Source: Bacteroidota bacterium
Lineage (GTDB): Bacteria > Bacteroidota > Bacteroidia > Flavobacteriales > Weeksellaceae
DNA length: 64,000 nucleotides
Reading direction: 5' to 3'
NCBI GenBank assembly: GCA_023399595.1
Contig: JAEWOR010000021.1
Location: forward strand, 1-64,000
Position 1 is the first letter of the stretch; every line of letters starts with the position of its first letter. This document shows positions 15,772-24,193 of this stretch, piece by piece. A program made the translations under genes and the position numbers. Under the pieces are notes generated by a model, which searched no databases, was not told the DNA's origin, and saw nothing but the letters and a program-made list of their open reading frames with translations.

Positions 15772-18233
15772 ATGGATAAAATTAAACTTTCTAAACTTTT
15801 GATGGGAGTTTTGCTAACTTCGTCAATTGGGCTTTATGCACAGAATTATTAACAACTATCAATTCAATCGGGGCTTAACGCCGACGTAATTGCTAATGGA
15901 GTGGGAACCTCAGTTTCATCAACAAGTACAGATGTTGATGGGGTTTCTTACAATTTTATTTCAAAAGACTTTCAATTGACGGCAAGTAGCAGTCCGCTCA
16001 CATATTGATTACCAATTGATGGTGTTATAAATTCGGTGATTACATCAACTCCGGGTTTAAGTTATCAGTTGGCGAGTTATTCAGGTAATAACTCTTTAAG
16101 ACTAGCTGCGACAAATGATACTGGGACGATACTTTTTACAACACCAAAAGCAGCAACTCAATTGTACATGCTTTCTACTTCAGGAAGTGGAACTTCTACC
16201 ATAACGATTGTTATTAACTTTACAGATGGTACCAATCAAACTCTTACAGGAGCTAGTATTTCGGATTGGTATAATGGGAGTGGTTTTGCAGTTCAAGGTT
16301 TTGGAAGAATTAATAGAACATCAGATGCGTTAGATTCAGCAGGAGGAACCAATCCAAGATTGTATCAAAGAGCGATTCCAATAGATGCAGCCAACCAAAC
16401 GAAACTTATAGAAAGTGTTACTATAACCAAAACGGGAGGAGTTGGGCTTCCAAATATTTTTGCTTTTTCTGTAGATGCTTACTTTTTTTGTGTAGCTCCG
16501 GTGTTGCAAACGCCAAATAATTTCACAGCAAATTCAGCTGATGTATCTTGGTCTTCGGTTTCTAATGGTGCCACGTATGATGTGTATCATAGCACTTCTA
16601 ACGTAACTCCTGCAAGTAGCGTAACTCCAACTTATCCAGCTGTTGCGGGTTTGAGTACTACAATAGGAGGTTTAAATCCTAATACAACCTATTATTATTG
16701 GGTAAGAACAAACTGTAGTTCTGGAGGAACGACTCAGAGTTACTGGTCATTTGTCGGGACTTTTAAAACATTATGTGGTCCTATGACGGATATGTCAGAA
16801 AACTTTGATTCTTATGCAACAGGAAGTATTGTTCCAGATTGTTAGTGAGAAATGCAGGATCTGGAAGTATGAGTATTTCATCAGCTTCACCATTGTCTGG
16901 AACAAGAAATATTTATCAATATGTAACTAGTTCAGGAACACCAAGTACAGTTGTATTGCCAGAGTTTTCTAATATTAATGCTGGTACGCATTGGTTGAGA
17001 CTGAATGCAAGAGTATCTTCTGGTACTGGTACTCTGAAAGTAGGTTATGTTACAAACGCTACAAATCCATCCACATTTGTATTGCTTCAAACTTTAAATA
17101 TTACAAACACGAATTATACCAACTCAGAGCATAATATTATTGTCCCTACTACGGTTCCTGCAAATGCTAGACTTGCTGTTCAGAATACAGCAGATGCTAG
17201 ATCATATTATTGGGATGATGTGAGATGGGAATTACTGCCTACTTGCTTCAAACCAATGTCTCCAGCTTTAACAGTTGCAACTTTAAGTGGAGCTACTATT
17301 GAGTGGACGGCTCCAAATCCTGCACCTGCAAATGGTTATGAAGTGTATTATAGCACATCTAATGTAGCGCCAACTGCAAGTACGGTATTGGATGCTTCAA
17401 ACTCGGTAACATCTACAACTACGTCTGCTATAATTAATGGCTTGCCATCTGATGTAAATTATTTTGCTTGGGTGAGATCTATTTGTAGTGCCACTGATAA
17501 AAGTGAATGGTCTAATGTTGTTCCTTTTAGAACAGGTTATTGCAGCGTGTCATCAAATAATCAGAGTTCTTGGGTTGCTGCTTTTAGTTCTACAGGAGCA
17601 AGTACGAATATGGCCTATACATCTACTTCAGGCGGAACAGGAGGGTATAGAAATCTAACTGATGGAAATAATAAAATATCGAATATTACAGGTTCTGTTA
17701 CTCCTATATCTTTAACGGCTGGTGGACCTACATGTGGAATTGCAGTTTGGATTGATTGGAATAATAACTTAACATTTGAATCTTCTGAAAGAATGTTCGT
17801 AACTTCAAGTTATGTAACAACTACTTCTGGGTCTATTACTGTACCAGCTGAAACTGCTGCTGGTAATTACAGAATGAGAGTGCTTGTGCATTATAATAAT
17901 TCTGTACCTTCAAATCCTTGCGAGGCGGCTATTACACGTGGAGAGGATATTGATTTCCTATTCGAGGTGACTTCTGGATTGTCAACATCTGAAATTTCTC
18001 AAAATAAAAACAATATTCAAGCGTATCCTAATCCATTTGCTGATATATTGAATATTTCGGATGTTAAAAATGTGAAAAGTATATCGGTTATGGATCTTTC
18101 TGGAAAATTGGTGAAGTCTATTGAAAAGCCAACAGCAAGTCTTCATTTAGGTGATTTGTCATCAGGTGCTTACTTGGTAGTGTTGAATATGAACGACGGT
18201 TCTAAAAAGACAATTAAAGCGATGAAAAAATAA
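15772..18233 (+). pseudogene. interrupted T9SS cargo protein with fibronectin III and GEVED domains
   Basis: One original gene carrying three lesions. From ATG 15772 the frame encodes a signal peptide (MDKIKLSKLLMGVLLTSSIG, then LYAQ). It is stopped by TAA at 15850 (likely CAA originally) and TGA at 16006 (likely TGG), but continues open in the same frame to 16845. There a lesion at GSIVPDC shifts into the frame that runs to 18233. The coding pieces are otherwise intact: two fibronectin III-like modules (VYHSTSNV..., VYYSTSNVAP...), a GEVED domain (GIAVWIDWNNNLTFESSERM), and a C-terminal type A sorting domain (QAYPNPFADILNISDV). It would have been a secreted or surface adhesin-like protein. 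The good preservation suggests recent loss, or sequencing error. Confidence 0.8.
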
Positions 18234-18260
18234 GTAAATCATTTCAATATTAATTTTGAT

Positions 18261-18293
18261 AAAGGTCGGAGGTAATTTCTTCCGGCCTTTTTT
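18261..18293 (+). terminator. terminator after the T9SS pseudogene
   Basis: Stem AAAGGTCGGA / TCCGGCCTTT with one G-T pair, followed by TTTTTTATTTTT, 27 nt after the stop codon. Confidence 0.85.
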
Positions 18294-18328
18294 ATTTTTA
18301 ACCTGAAGATAGAAATACAAAAGTTGTT

Positions 18329-18336
18329 TATATTTG
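18329..18336 (+). promoter_or_regulatory. -7 promoter element of the DUF1801 gene
   Basis: TATATTTG matches TAnnTTTG exactly and lies 28 nt before the ATG at 18365. No convincing -33 was seen. Confidence 0.5.
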
Positions 18337-18364
18337 TTGTGTTCTATTTTTAAAAATTTTTCAG

Positions 18365-18820
18365 ATGCAAATTCCAGCTAGCTCCATCGAAGAGTATATC
18401 TCCAAAATTCCAGAAGAAAGACAGGTTGCTTTCAAAAAGCTTTTTGATATTATTGATGAAAATTTACCTAAAGGATTTTCCCAAGGTATAAGTTATGGCA
18501 TGGTGGGTTGGGATGTTCCGTTAGAAACTTATCCTGCAGGATACCATTGTACACCAGGTTCGCCTTTGCCGTTTTTAGGGTTGGCTTCTCAAAAGAATTT
18601 TGTAGCATTGTATCATATGGGAATTTATGCAAAACCTGAATTGTTGAATTGGTTTGTGGATGAATTTCCTAAACATTCGAAGAGGAAATTGGATATGGGA
18701 AAATCTTGTATTCGATTTAAAAAAATGGAAGATATTCCTTTTGAATTAATCGCTGAATTAAGTAAAAAAATGACTCCTCAAGATTGGATTACTCTTTATG
18801 AAGCGAATTATAAAAAATAG
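18365..18820 (+). CDS. DUF1801 domain-containing protein
   Basis: 151 aa small soluble protein of the DUF1801 (YdhG-like) fold, the same superfamily as the frataxin-like YdhG/YjbR set. Features: an N-terminal helix EEYISKIPEERQVAFKKLF, the core ISYGMVGWDVPLETYPAGYH, FVALYHMGIY, and GKSCIRFKKMEDIPFELIAE, the usual C-terminal motif. No catalytic residues are defined for the family and its function is unknown. The last 23 nt overlap the start of the next gene, implying co-translation. Confidence 0.85.
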   Translation: MQIPASSIEEYISKIPEERQVAFKKLFDIIDENLPKGFSQGISYGMVGWDVPLETYPAGYHCTPGSPLPFLGLASQKNFVALYHMGIYAKPELLNWFVDEFPKHSKRKLDMGKSCIRFKKMEDIPFELIAELSKKMTPQDWITLYEANYKK

Positions 18821-19445
18821 GCTTTTTGTCTTTTTACTTTTTCCTCTTTTTGCGGTATTAAGTTGTAAATCGAGAGAATTTAGAGATTTGGAAAATGGAG
18901 ATTTGCTTTTTGTTACTGCAAAAAGTGACGGCCTTTCTGGGGCGATTAATAATGTTACTCAGAAGGAAGAAGCTGCTTCGTTTGATCATATTGGAATTTT
19001 AAAGAAAGAAAACAAAAGTTTTTTTGTACTTCATGCTGCTCCCAAAGGTGGAACTCAGAAACAGAAACTCAATGATTTTCTTAATGACCAGCAATCCGAA
19101 AATCAAAAAGTGGTGGTCTATCGCTTAAAACCTGAGTTTAAAAATGTCATTCCTTCTTCTTTGCAATATGCAGAATCTATGTTGGGGAAACCTTATAATT
19201 TCAATTATATCCTTAATGAAGATTCATATTATTGCTCAGATTTTATAGAAAGGACTTTTAGAAATGCCCATATTTTTAAATTGGAACCCATGACATTTAA
19301 AGATCCTAAAACAGGAAAAACAAATGAATTTTGGGAAGAATTTTACAAAAAAAAGAATCTTAAAGTTCCAGAAGGAGAGATGGGTTGTAATCCTAATGGA
19401 TTAGCAGCTTCTCCTAAGTTGAATAGATTAAAGGTTTTAAATTAA
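18798..19445 (+). CDS. YiiX/YebB-like permuted NlpC/P60 cysteine peptidase, lipoprotein
   Basis: 215 aa. The N-terminus is a lipoprotein signal (FVFLLFPLFAVLSC, then KSRE), so the enzyme is lipid-anchored in the envelope. The domain resembles the permuted papain fold of YiiX-type hydrolases: a histidine in AASFDHIGIL near the start and the nucleophile Cys in NEDSYYCSDFIERTF later, the reverse of the usual Cys-His order. Such enzymes cleave amide bonds in cell-wall or lipid substrates; the substrate here is unknown. Overlaps the DUF1801 gene by 23 nt. Confidence 0.82.
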   Translation: MKRIIKNRLFVFLLFPLFAVLSCKSREFRDLENGDLLFVTAKSDGLSGAINNVTQKEEAASFDHIGILKKENKSFFVLHAAPKGGTQKQKLNDFLNDQQSENQKVVVYRLKPEFKNVIPSSLQYAESMLGKPYNFNYILNEDSYYCSDFIERTFRNAHIFKLEPMTFKDPKTGKTNEFWEEFYKKKNLKVPEGEMGCNPNGLAASPKLNRLKVLN

Positions 19446-19582
19446 AAGCTGTTTTACTCAGTAAGACGGCTTTATTTTCAATAAAATTTAATTTTAAAAT
19501 TTGTAGTAAGACCGTTTCTGTAATAAATGATAAATTTGCGGTCATTATTTAATCAGTTATCATAAAAATATAAAATTATCAT

Positions 19583-20287
19583 ATGAAAAGACAGACTATC
19601 GCATTATTTTGCATAGCATTATTGAGTGTTTCTTGTAATAAAGAAAGTAATAAGCAAGACGGCACTAAATATACAGATGACCAAAAAGCTTCTTATTATA
19701 TAGGTTTGAGTATTGCGCAAAACATGAAGCAGGAAGGTTTTAAAGTAGATGCAGACCTTTTGGCGAAAGCAATTAAAGAAGAAATGGATGGTAAAGAGAA
19801 GACTTTACCGGCTGAAGAAATGGATGCTTTTATGATGAGCTTTATGCAGAAGCAAAACGAGAAAAAACAGTCTACAGCATTGGCGAATGCGGATGGAAAT
19901 AAGAAAAAAGGACTTGAGTTTCTTACAAAGAATAAAGCAAACCCAAAAGTGAAAACTACAGCTTCTGGTTTGCAATATGAAGTTTTGCAGGAAGGTGATG
20001 GTAAAACAAAACCTAAAGCATCGGATGTTGTACAAGTAAAATATACTGGAAAACTTTTAGATGGAACGGTTTTCGATTCTACGGATAAAAACGGAGGTGC
20101 ACCTGCGGATATTAATTTAGGAGCCGTAATTAAAGGTTGGACAGAAGGTATTCAATTGATGAGTAAAGGGGCTAAATACAGATTTTATATTCCTGCAGAA
20201 TTGGCATATGGCGATCAAGGCGCTGGAGATGCAATTCCTGGCGGTTCTACCATTATTTTTGATGTAGAATTGATGGGAATTAAATAA
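19583..20287 (+). CDS. FKBP-type peptidyl-prolyl cis-trans isomerase, lipoprotein
   Basis: 234 aa folding helper of the FkpA/Mip class. A lipoprotein signal (TIALFCIALLSVSC, then NKES) puts it in the envelope. Residues about 30-110 form the helical dimerisation domain (DDQKASYYIGLSIAQNMKQE; EEMDAFMMSFMQ). The FKBP domain follows (ASGLQYEVLQEGDG ... VQVKYTGKLLDGTVFDST ... GWTEGIQLMSKGAKYRFYIP ... PGGSTIIFDVELMGI). All core active-site segments are present. Monocistronic, followed by a terminator. Confidence 0.93.
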   Translation: MKRQTIALFCIALLSVSCNKESNKQDGTKYTDDQKASYYIGLSIAQNMKQEGFKVDADLLAKAIKEEMDGKEKTLPAEEMDAFMMSFMQKQNEKKQSTALANADGNKKKGLEFLTKNKANPKVKTTASGLQYEVLQEGDGKTKPKASDVVQVKYTGKLLDGTVFDSTDKNGGAPADINLGAVIKGWTEGIQLMSKGAKYRFYIPAELAYGDQGAGDAIPGGSTIIFDVELMGIK

Positions 20288-20310
20288 GCCTATTTAAAAC
20301 TTTAAAATTA

Positions 20311-20346
20311 AAAAAGCAACAAGAATTTCTCTCGTTGCTTTTTTTT
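20311..20346 (+). terminator. terminator after the FKBP gene
   Basis: Stem AAAAAGCAAC with GTTGCTTTTT plus inner pairs AGA/TCT, followed by more T, 24 nt after the stop codon. Confidence 0.88.
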
Positions 20347-20419
20347 AGTATAATATGAAAAAAGTGTAGTATTTTGTCTTTTTTAAATTTTCAAATTATC
20401 TCATTCTCAAATTCAAAAA

Positions 20420-23011
20420 TTACTCTGTTGGTCTAAAAACCAAACCTGTTTCTTGGAAATAATCCATCGTAATTCTATCGCCATCGTTGATGTTTCCTGC
20501 CAGAATTTCTTTAGATAATTTGTTCAAAACATCTTGCTGAATTACTCTTTTCAATGGTCTAGCTCCAAAAACGGGGTCGTAACCTTTGTTCATTAAATAA
20601 TCCAAAGCATCTTGAGTTGCCGTCATCATCATATTTCTTTGCGCAAGAAGCTCATTCAAACCTCGCAACTGATATTGTACAATTTTTCCAATATTCTTTT
20701 TGGTTAAAGGTTGGAAAAGCACAATTTCATCAATTCTGTTCAAAAATTCTGGTCTCAAACTTTGTTTCAAAAGATCAAAAACTTCTTCTCTGGTTTTATC
20801 TACAATTTCGTCATGATTTTCTTCCGTTAAATTCTCAAAATTCTCCTGGATTAAATGCGAACCCAAATTCGAAGTCATAATGATAATTGAGTTTTTGAAA
20901 TTCACCACACGACCTTTGTTATCGGTTAAACGTCCATCATCTAAAACCTGCAACAACGTGTTGAAAACATCCGGATGAGCCTTTTCAATTTCGTCCAAAA
21001 GCACCACAGAATAAGGTCTTCTTCTCACCGCTTCGGTCAATTGTCCGCCTTCATCGTAACCCACATATCCCGGAGGCGCGCCCACCAAACGAGAAACGGA
21101 ATGTCTTTCCTGATATTCGCTCATATCAATTCTCGTCATATTATTTTCATCATCGAAAAGAAGTTCTGCTAAAGCCTTTGCCAACTCGGTTTTACCAACT
21201 CCTGTTGTTCCTAAAAATAAGAAGGAACCAATCGGTTTTTTATCGTCGCTCAAACCTGCTCTGTTTCTTCTAATCGCATCGGAAACAGCTTCTATAGCTT
21301 CTTCTTGACCAACAACACGTTTGTGAAGTTCGTCTTCCAAATGCAATAATTTTTCTCTTTCGGATTGAATTAACTTGGTTACAGGAATTCCTGTCCATTT
21401 TCCGATGACTTCGGCGATGTTTTCAGAAGTTACTTCTTCCTTAATCAATTCATTTTTATGGTTTTGCATTTCCAATTCTAAGGTTTGCAAAGCATCTTCC
21501 TTCTCCTTGATTTTTCCGTACTGAATTTCCGCCACTTTCGCGTAATCACCAGCTCTGGAAGCACGTTCAGCTTCTAATTTTAAAGCTTCAATATCTTTTT
21601 TAATCTGAGTTAAATCTTCAGATTTTTGCTTTTCCTTCAACCATTTTGCATTGATTTCGTTTCTCTGCTCGTTGATTTTGGCTAAATCTTCTTTTAAATG
21701 ATCGATTTTGGTTTGATTGCCTTCTCTTGAAATCGCTGCCAATTCAATTTCCATCTGCATGATTTTTCTGTCCAGAACATCCAGTTCTTCGGGTTTTGAA
21801 TTGATTTCCATTCTCAATTTTGCGGAAGCTTCATCAATCAAATCAATCGCCTTGTCTGGTAAAAATCGGTCTGAAATATAGCGTTGAGACATTTCTACCG
21901 CTGCGATAATCGCTTCATCTTTAATTCTCACTTTGTGGTGCGCTTCGTATTTATCTTTAATCCCACGAAGGATGGAAATCGCCGATTCTGTATCGGGTTC
22001 TTCCACCATTACCTTTTGGAAACGTCTTTCAAGGGCTTTATCTTTTTCAAAATATTTTTGATATTCGTTCAAAGTGGTTGCTCCAATTGCTCTTAATTCG
22101 CCTCTTGCCAAAGCAGGTTTCAAAATATTGGCAGCATCCATCGCACCTTCGCCACCTCCGGCTCCTACCAACGTGTGAATTTCATCGATGAAAAGGATGA
22201 TTTGTCCGTCAGATTTCGTGACTTCATTCACAACGGATTTCAAACGTTCTTCAAACTCGCCTTTGTATTTTGCACCGGCAATCAAAGCACCCATATCCAA
22301 GGAATAAAGCGTTTTGTCCATCAAATTTTCAGGAACGTCGCCAGAAATAATTCTATGCGCAATTCCTTCTGCGATGGCGGTTTTACCAACTCCGGGTTCA
22401 CCAATCAAAATCGGGTTGTTTTTAGTTCTTCTCGAAAGAATTTGCAAAACCCTTCTAATTTCTTCATCACGACCGATTACGGGATCTAACTTCCCTTCAG
22501 CAGCGAGTTCATTGAAGTTTTTAGCATATTTATTTAAAGATTGATACGTTTCCTCAGAACTTGCCGAAGTCGCTTTTGAACCTTTTCGAAGTTCATTAAT
22601 TCCGCCTTCCAATAATTTCTTAGTAACGCCCATGTCTTTCAAAAGTTGAGAAACTGGCGAAGAAACCTCCAGAAGTGATAACCAAAGATGCTCGATGGTT
22701 ACGTATTCATCACCCATTTTTTTAGCGATATTGGGTGCGTCTAATAAAATTTTATTCGCCGATTGAGAAAGGTAAATGTTTCCGCCTTCCACTTTTGGAA
22801 GTTTTTCTAACAATTCGCGGTTTCTTTCTCTAACTAAATTGGCATCTGCTTCCGATTTTTTCAATAAAAACGGCGATATATTTTCATCCACTTGAAAGAT
22901 GCCTTCAAGTAAGTGTTGAGGTTCAATCTGTTGGTTGCCAAATTCCATAGCGACTTGTTGTGCAGCTTGGATGGCTTCTTGTGATTTTACGGTATATTGG
23001 TTTAAATTCAT
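20420..23011 (-). CDS. clpB: ATP-dependent chaperone ClpB
   Basis: 863 aa, the normal size of the Hsp100 disaggregase that works with DnaK on aggregated proteins. Order: N domain with two Clp_N repeats (residues 1-145), AAA1 with Walker A GEPGVGKT (about 203-210) and Walker B LFIDEIHTLVGAG, the coiled-coil M domain (about 400-530, EELDVLDRKIMQMEIELAAI), AAA2 with Walker A GTTGVGKT and pore loop GAPPGYVGYDEGG. The C-terminus is standard. Expressed alone from the 270-nt AT-rich gap shared with the divergent TetR gene. Confidence 0.97.
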   Translation of the reverse strand: MNLNQYTVKSQEAIQAAQQVAMEFGNQQIEPQHLLEGIFQVDENISPFLLKKSEADANLVRERNRELLEKLPKVEGGNIYLSQSANKILLDAPNIAKKMGDEYVTIEHLWLSLLEVSSPVSQLLKDMGVTKKLLEGGINELRKGSKATSASSEETYQSLNKYAKNFNELAAEGKLDPVIGRDEEIRRVLQILSRRTKNNPILIGEPGVGKTAIAEGIAHRIISGDVPENLMDKTLYSLDMGALIAGAKYKGEFEERLKSVVNEVTKSDGQIILFIDEIHTLVGAGGGEGAMDAANILKPALARGELRAIGATTLNEYQKYFEKDKALERRFQKVMVEEPDTESAISILRGIKDKYEAHHKVRIKDEAIIAAVEMSQRYISDRFLPDKAIDLIDEASAKLRMEINSKPEELDVLDRKIMQMEIELAAISREGNQTKIDHLKEDLAKINEQRNEINAKWLKEKQKSEDLTQIKKDIEALKLEAERASRAGDYAKVAEIQYGKIKEKEDALQTLELEMQNHKNELIKEEVTSENIAEVIGKWTGIPVTKLIQSEREKLLHLEDELHKRVVGQEEAIEAVSDAIRRNRAGLSDDKKPIGSFLFLGTTGVGKTELAKALAELLFDDENNMTRIDMSEYQERHSVSRLVGAPPGYVGYDEGGQLTEAVRRRPYSVVLLDEIEKAHPDVFNTLLQVLDDGRLTDNKGRVVNFKNSIIIMTSNLGSHLIQENFENLTEENHDEIVDKTREEVFDLLKQSLRPEFLNRIDEIVLFQPLTKKNIGKIVQYQLRGLNELLAQRNMMMTATQDALDYLMNKGYDPVFGARPLKRVIQQDVLNKLSKEILAGNINDGDRITMDYFQETGLVFRPTE

Positions 23012-23264
23012 ATTGTGTGATTGTATTTAAATTTTAGTTTTTTTTTAATTCAAGTATCAGGTTTTAAGTTGAAACCATTATTTCTCAAAACCTAAAGCTT
23101 GAATATCTAATCATTTAATTCTGAATTTTAGTTCTCAAAAACTATACATTTGTTAAATTTATTAAAAATTAAGCCAAAATTTCCGAATTATTGAAATTTA
23201 ACGCTATTTTAATAGGTCATTTTTTCCTGAATTTTAAAAATGTATGAATTCTACAAGATTTATT

Positions 23265-23272
23265 TATTTTTG
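23265..23272 (+). promoter_or_regulatory. -7 element of the TetR-family gene
   Basis: TATTTTTG matches TAnnTTTG exactly and ends 10 nt before the ATG at 23283. A longer reading of the gene (ATG at 23244) would begin upstream of this promoter, which supports the 23283 start and a very short leader. Confidence 0.55.
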
Positions 23273-23282
23273 TTTCCGAATT

Positions 23283-23855
23283 ATGAATTTAAAAGAAAAA
23301 CAGCAAAAAATTTTAGATGCGGCCATAGAACTTTTTAAAGAAAAGGGCTATGTAGGCGCTTCCATGAGGGATCTTGCAGCTAAATTGGATATTAAAGCAG
23401 CTTCTCTGTATGCGCATATTCATTCTAAAGATGAATTGCTAGAGTGGATATGTTTCAGTGTCGCAGAAAAATTTTTTGATGGATTGAAAGAGGTGATGGA
23501 GGCACAAATTTCTGTTGAAGAAAAACTGGATTTGTTTATTGAAAAACACCTTTCTATTGTGCTTGAAAACCCTGATGTTACCAATATTTATTCTAATGAA
23601 TGGAAGCATTTGGATACTTCTTTAGACCGATTTATTCTCCTTAGAAAAGAATATCAAAAAAAAGTTGAAACATTAATGGATGAGTTTTTTACAGCGTTAG
23701 GAAAACCCTTGGATTCGTCTAGATTTACCAGTAGATTTTTATTGCATACCTTAAATAACTCCTATTATTGGTATAAATTGGGAGAAAAGGGAACAAAAGA
23801 AATGATTGAAGAAATAAAAGATAAGGTTTTGTACGGATTGGTGGGGAGGAAGTGA
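23283..23855 (+). CDS. TetR-family regulator, probable phenylacetate repressor (PaaR-like)
   Basis: 190 aa from the ATG at 23283 (MNLKEKQQKILDAAIELF). The N-terminal TetR helix-turn-helix is clear: GYVGASMRDLAAKLDIKAAS, followed by LYAHIHSKDELLEW. The C-terminal helical domain would bind the ligand; phenylacetyl-CoA is the known effector for this type of regulator in Thermus. It lies 340 nt upstream of paaK on the same strand, and a perfect palindrome over the paaK promoter fits a TetR operator. Regulation of the paa genes is an inference from this context. Confidence 0.82.
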   Translation: MNLKEKQQKILDAAIELFKEKGYVGASMRDLAAKLDIKAASLYAHIHSKDELLEWICFSVAEKFFDGLKEVMEAQISVEEKLDLFIEKHLSIVLENPDVTNIYSNEWKHLDTSLDRFILLRKEYQKKVETLMDEFFTALGKPLDSSRFTSRFLLHTLNNSYYWYKLGEKGTKEMIEEIKDKVLYGLVGRK

Positions 23856-23937
23856 TTTTCGGGTTACGAACGACGAGTTTTGAGTTGAGGGAATGTTTTG
23901 GGATTTTCTAACTTAATAATTCTTAAAGAATAAACAT

Positions 23938-24060
23938 CGTCAGTTCGAGTTTTTTGTCGAAATAAGATGGAGGGAAAGTTATAGAGAACCTTTGTGGTAG
24001 ACTTCTCAATATTATTTTTCTTCTAAAAATTTATTCGAAATGCCGAACTAGAGCAACTGA
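23938..24060. repeat. degenerate flavobacterial intergenic repeat in the TetR-paaK gap
   Basis: Within the 338-nt gap between the TetR gene and paaK, CGTCAGTTCGAG near the left edge and the reverse-oriented TTCGAAATGCCGAACTAGAG near the right edge bracket a segment with GTAGACTTCTCAATATTA. This layout resembles the dispersed TTCGAAATGACG-type elements common between genes in flavobacteria. The copy is imperfect. Apart from it and the promoter/operator at the right end, nothing else was recognised in the gap. Confidence 0.45.
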
Positions 24061-24138
24061 AATAATAATTCAAAATCTTTTCATTAGACTTTAAGTTTTA
24101 AATCATCGACGCTCAAAATGATAAAAATCATAAAATTC

Positions 24139-24169
24139 TTGCTCGACCAAAAAAATAATTTTATTTTTA
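24139..24169 (+). promoter_or_regulatory. paaK promoter
   Basis: TTG at 24139-24141, a 20-nt spacer, and TATTTTTA at 24162-24169 (one mismatch to TAnnTTTG). The predicted start of transcription falls inside the adjoining palindrome. Confidence 0.6.
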
Positions 24170-24172
24170 CAC

Positions 24173-24186
24173 CTAACAAATGTTAG
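24173..24186 (+). promoter_or_regulatory. candidate TetR/PaaR operator
   Basis: A perfect inverted repeat CTAACA-AA-TGTTAG, directly after the paaK -7 element and 7 nt before the paaK ATG. Its form fits CNAACRNNYGTTNG, close to the CNAACGNNCGTTNG motif described for Thermus PaaR. A repressor bound here would block initiation. The link to the TetR gene is inferred. Confidence 0.6.
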
Positions 24187-24193
24187 TTAGATT

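Noticed and set aside
16006..16008. TGA in the T9SS gene as a selenocysteine codon
   Set aside because: No selenocysteine insertion element or selenoprotein context was seen, and a second stop (TAA) and a frameshift exist in the same gene. Loss of function is simpler.
16830..16850. Programmed frameshift in the T9SS gene
   Set aside because: No slippery sequence with a downstream structure is visible, and the gene already has two earlier stops.
22175..22489. Open reading frame of 104 codons antisense to clpB
   Set aside because: The clpB frame is complete and fully conserved; the opposite frame has no recognisable content.
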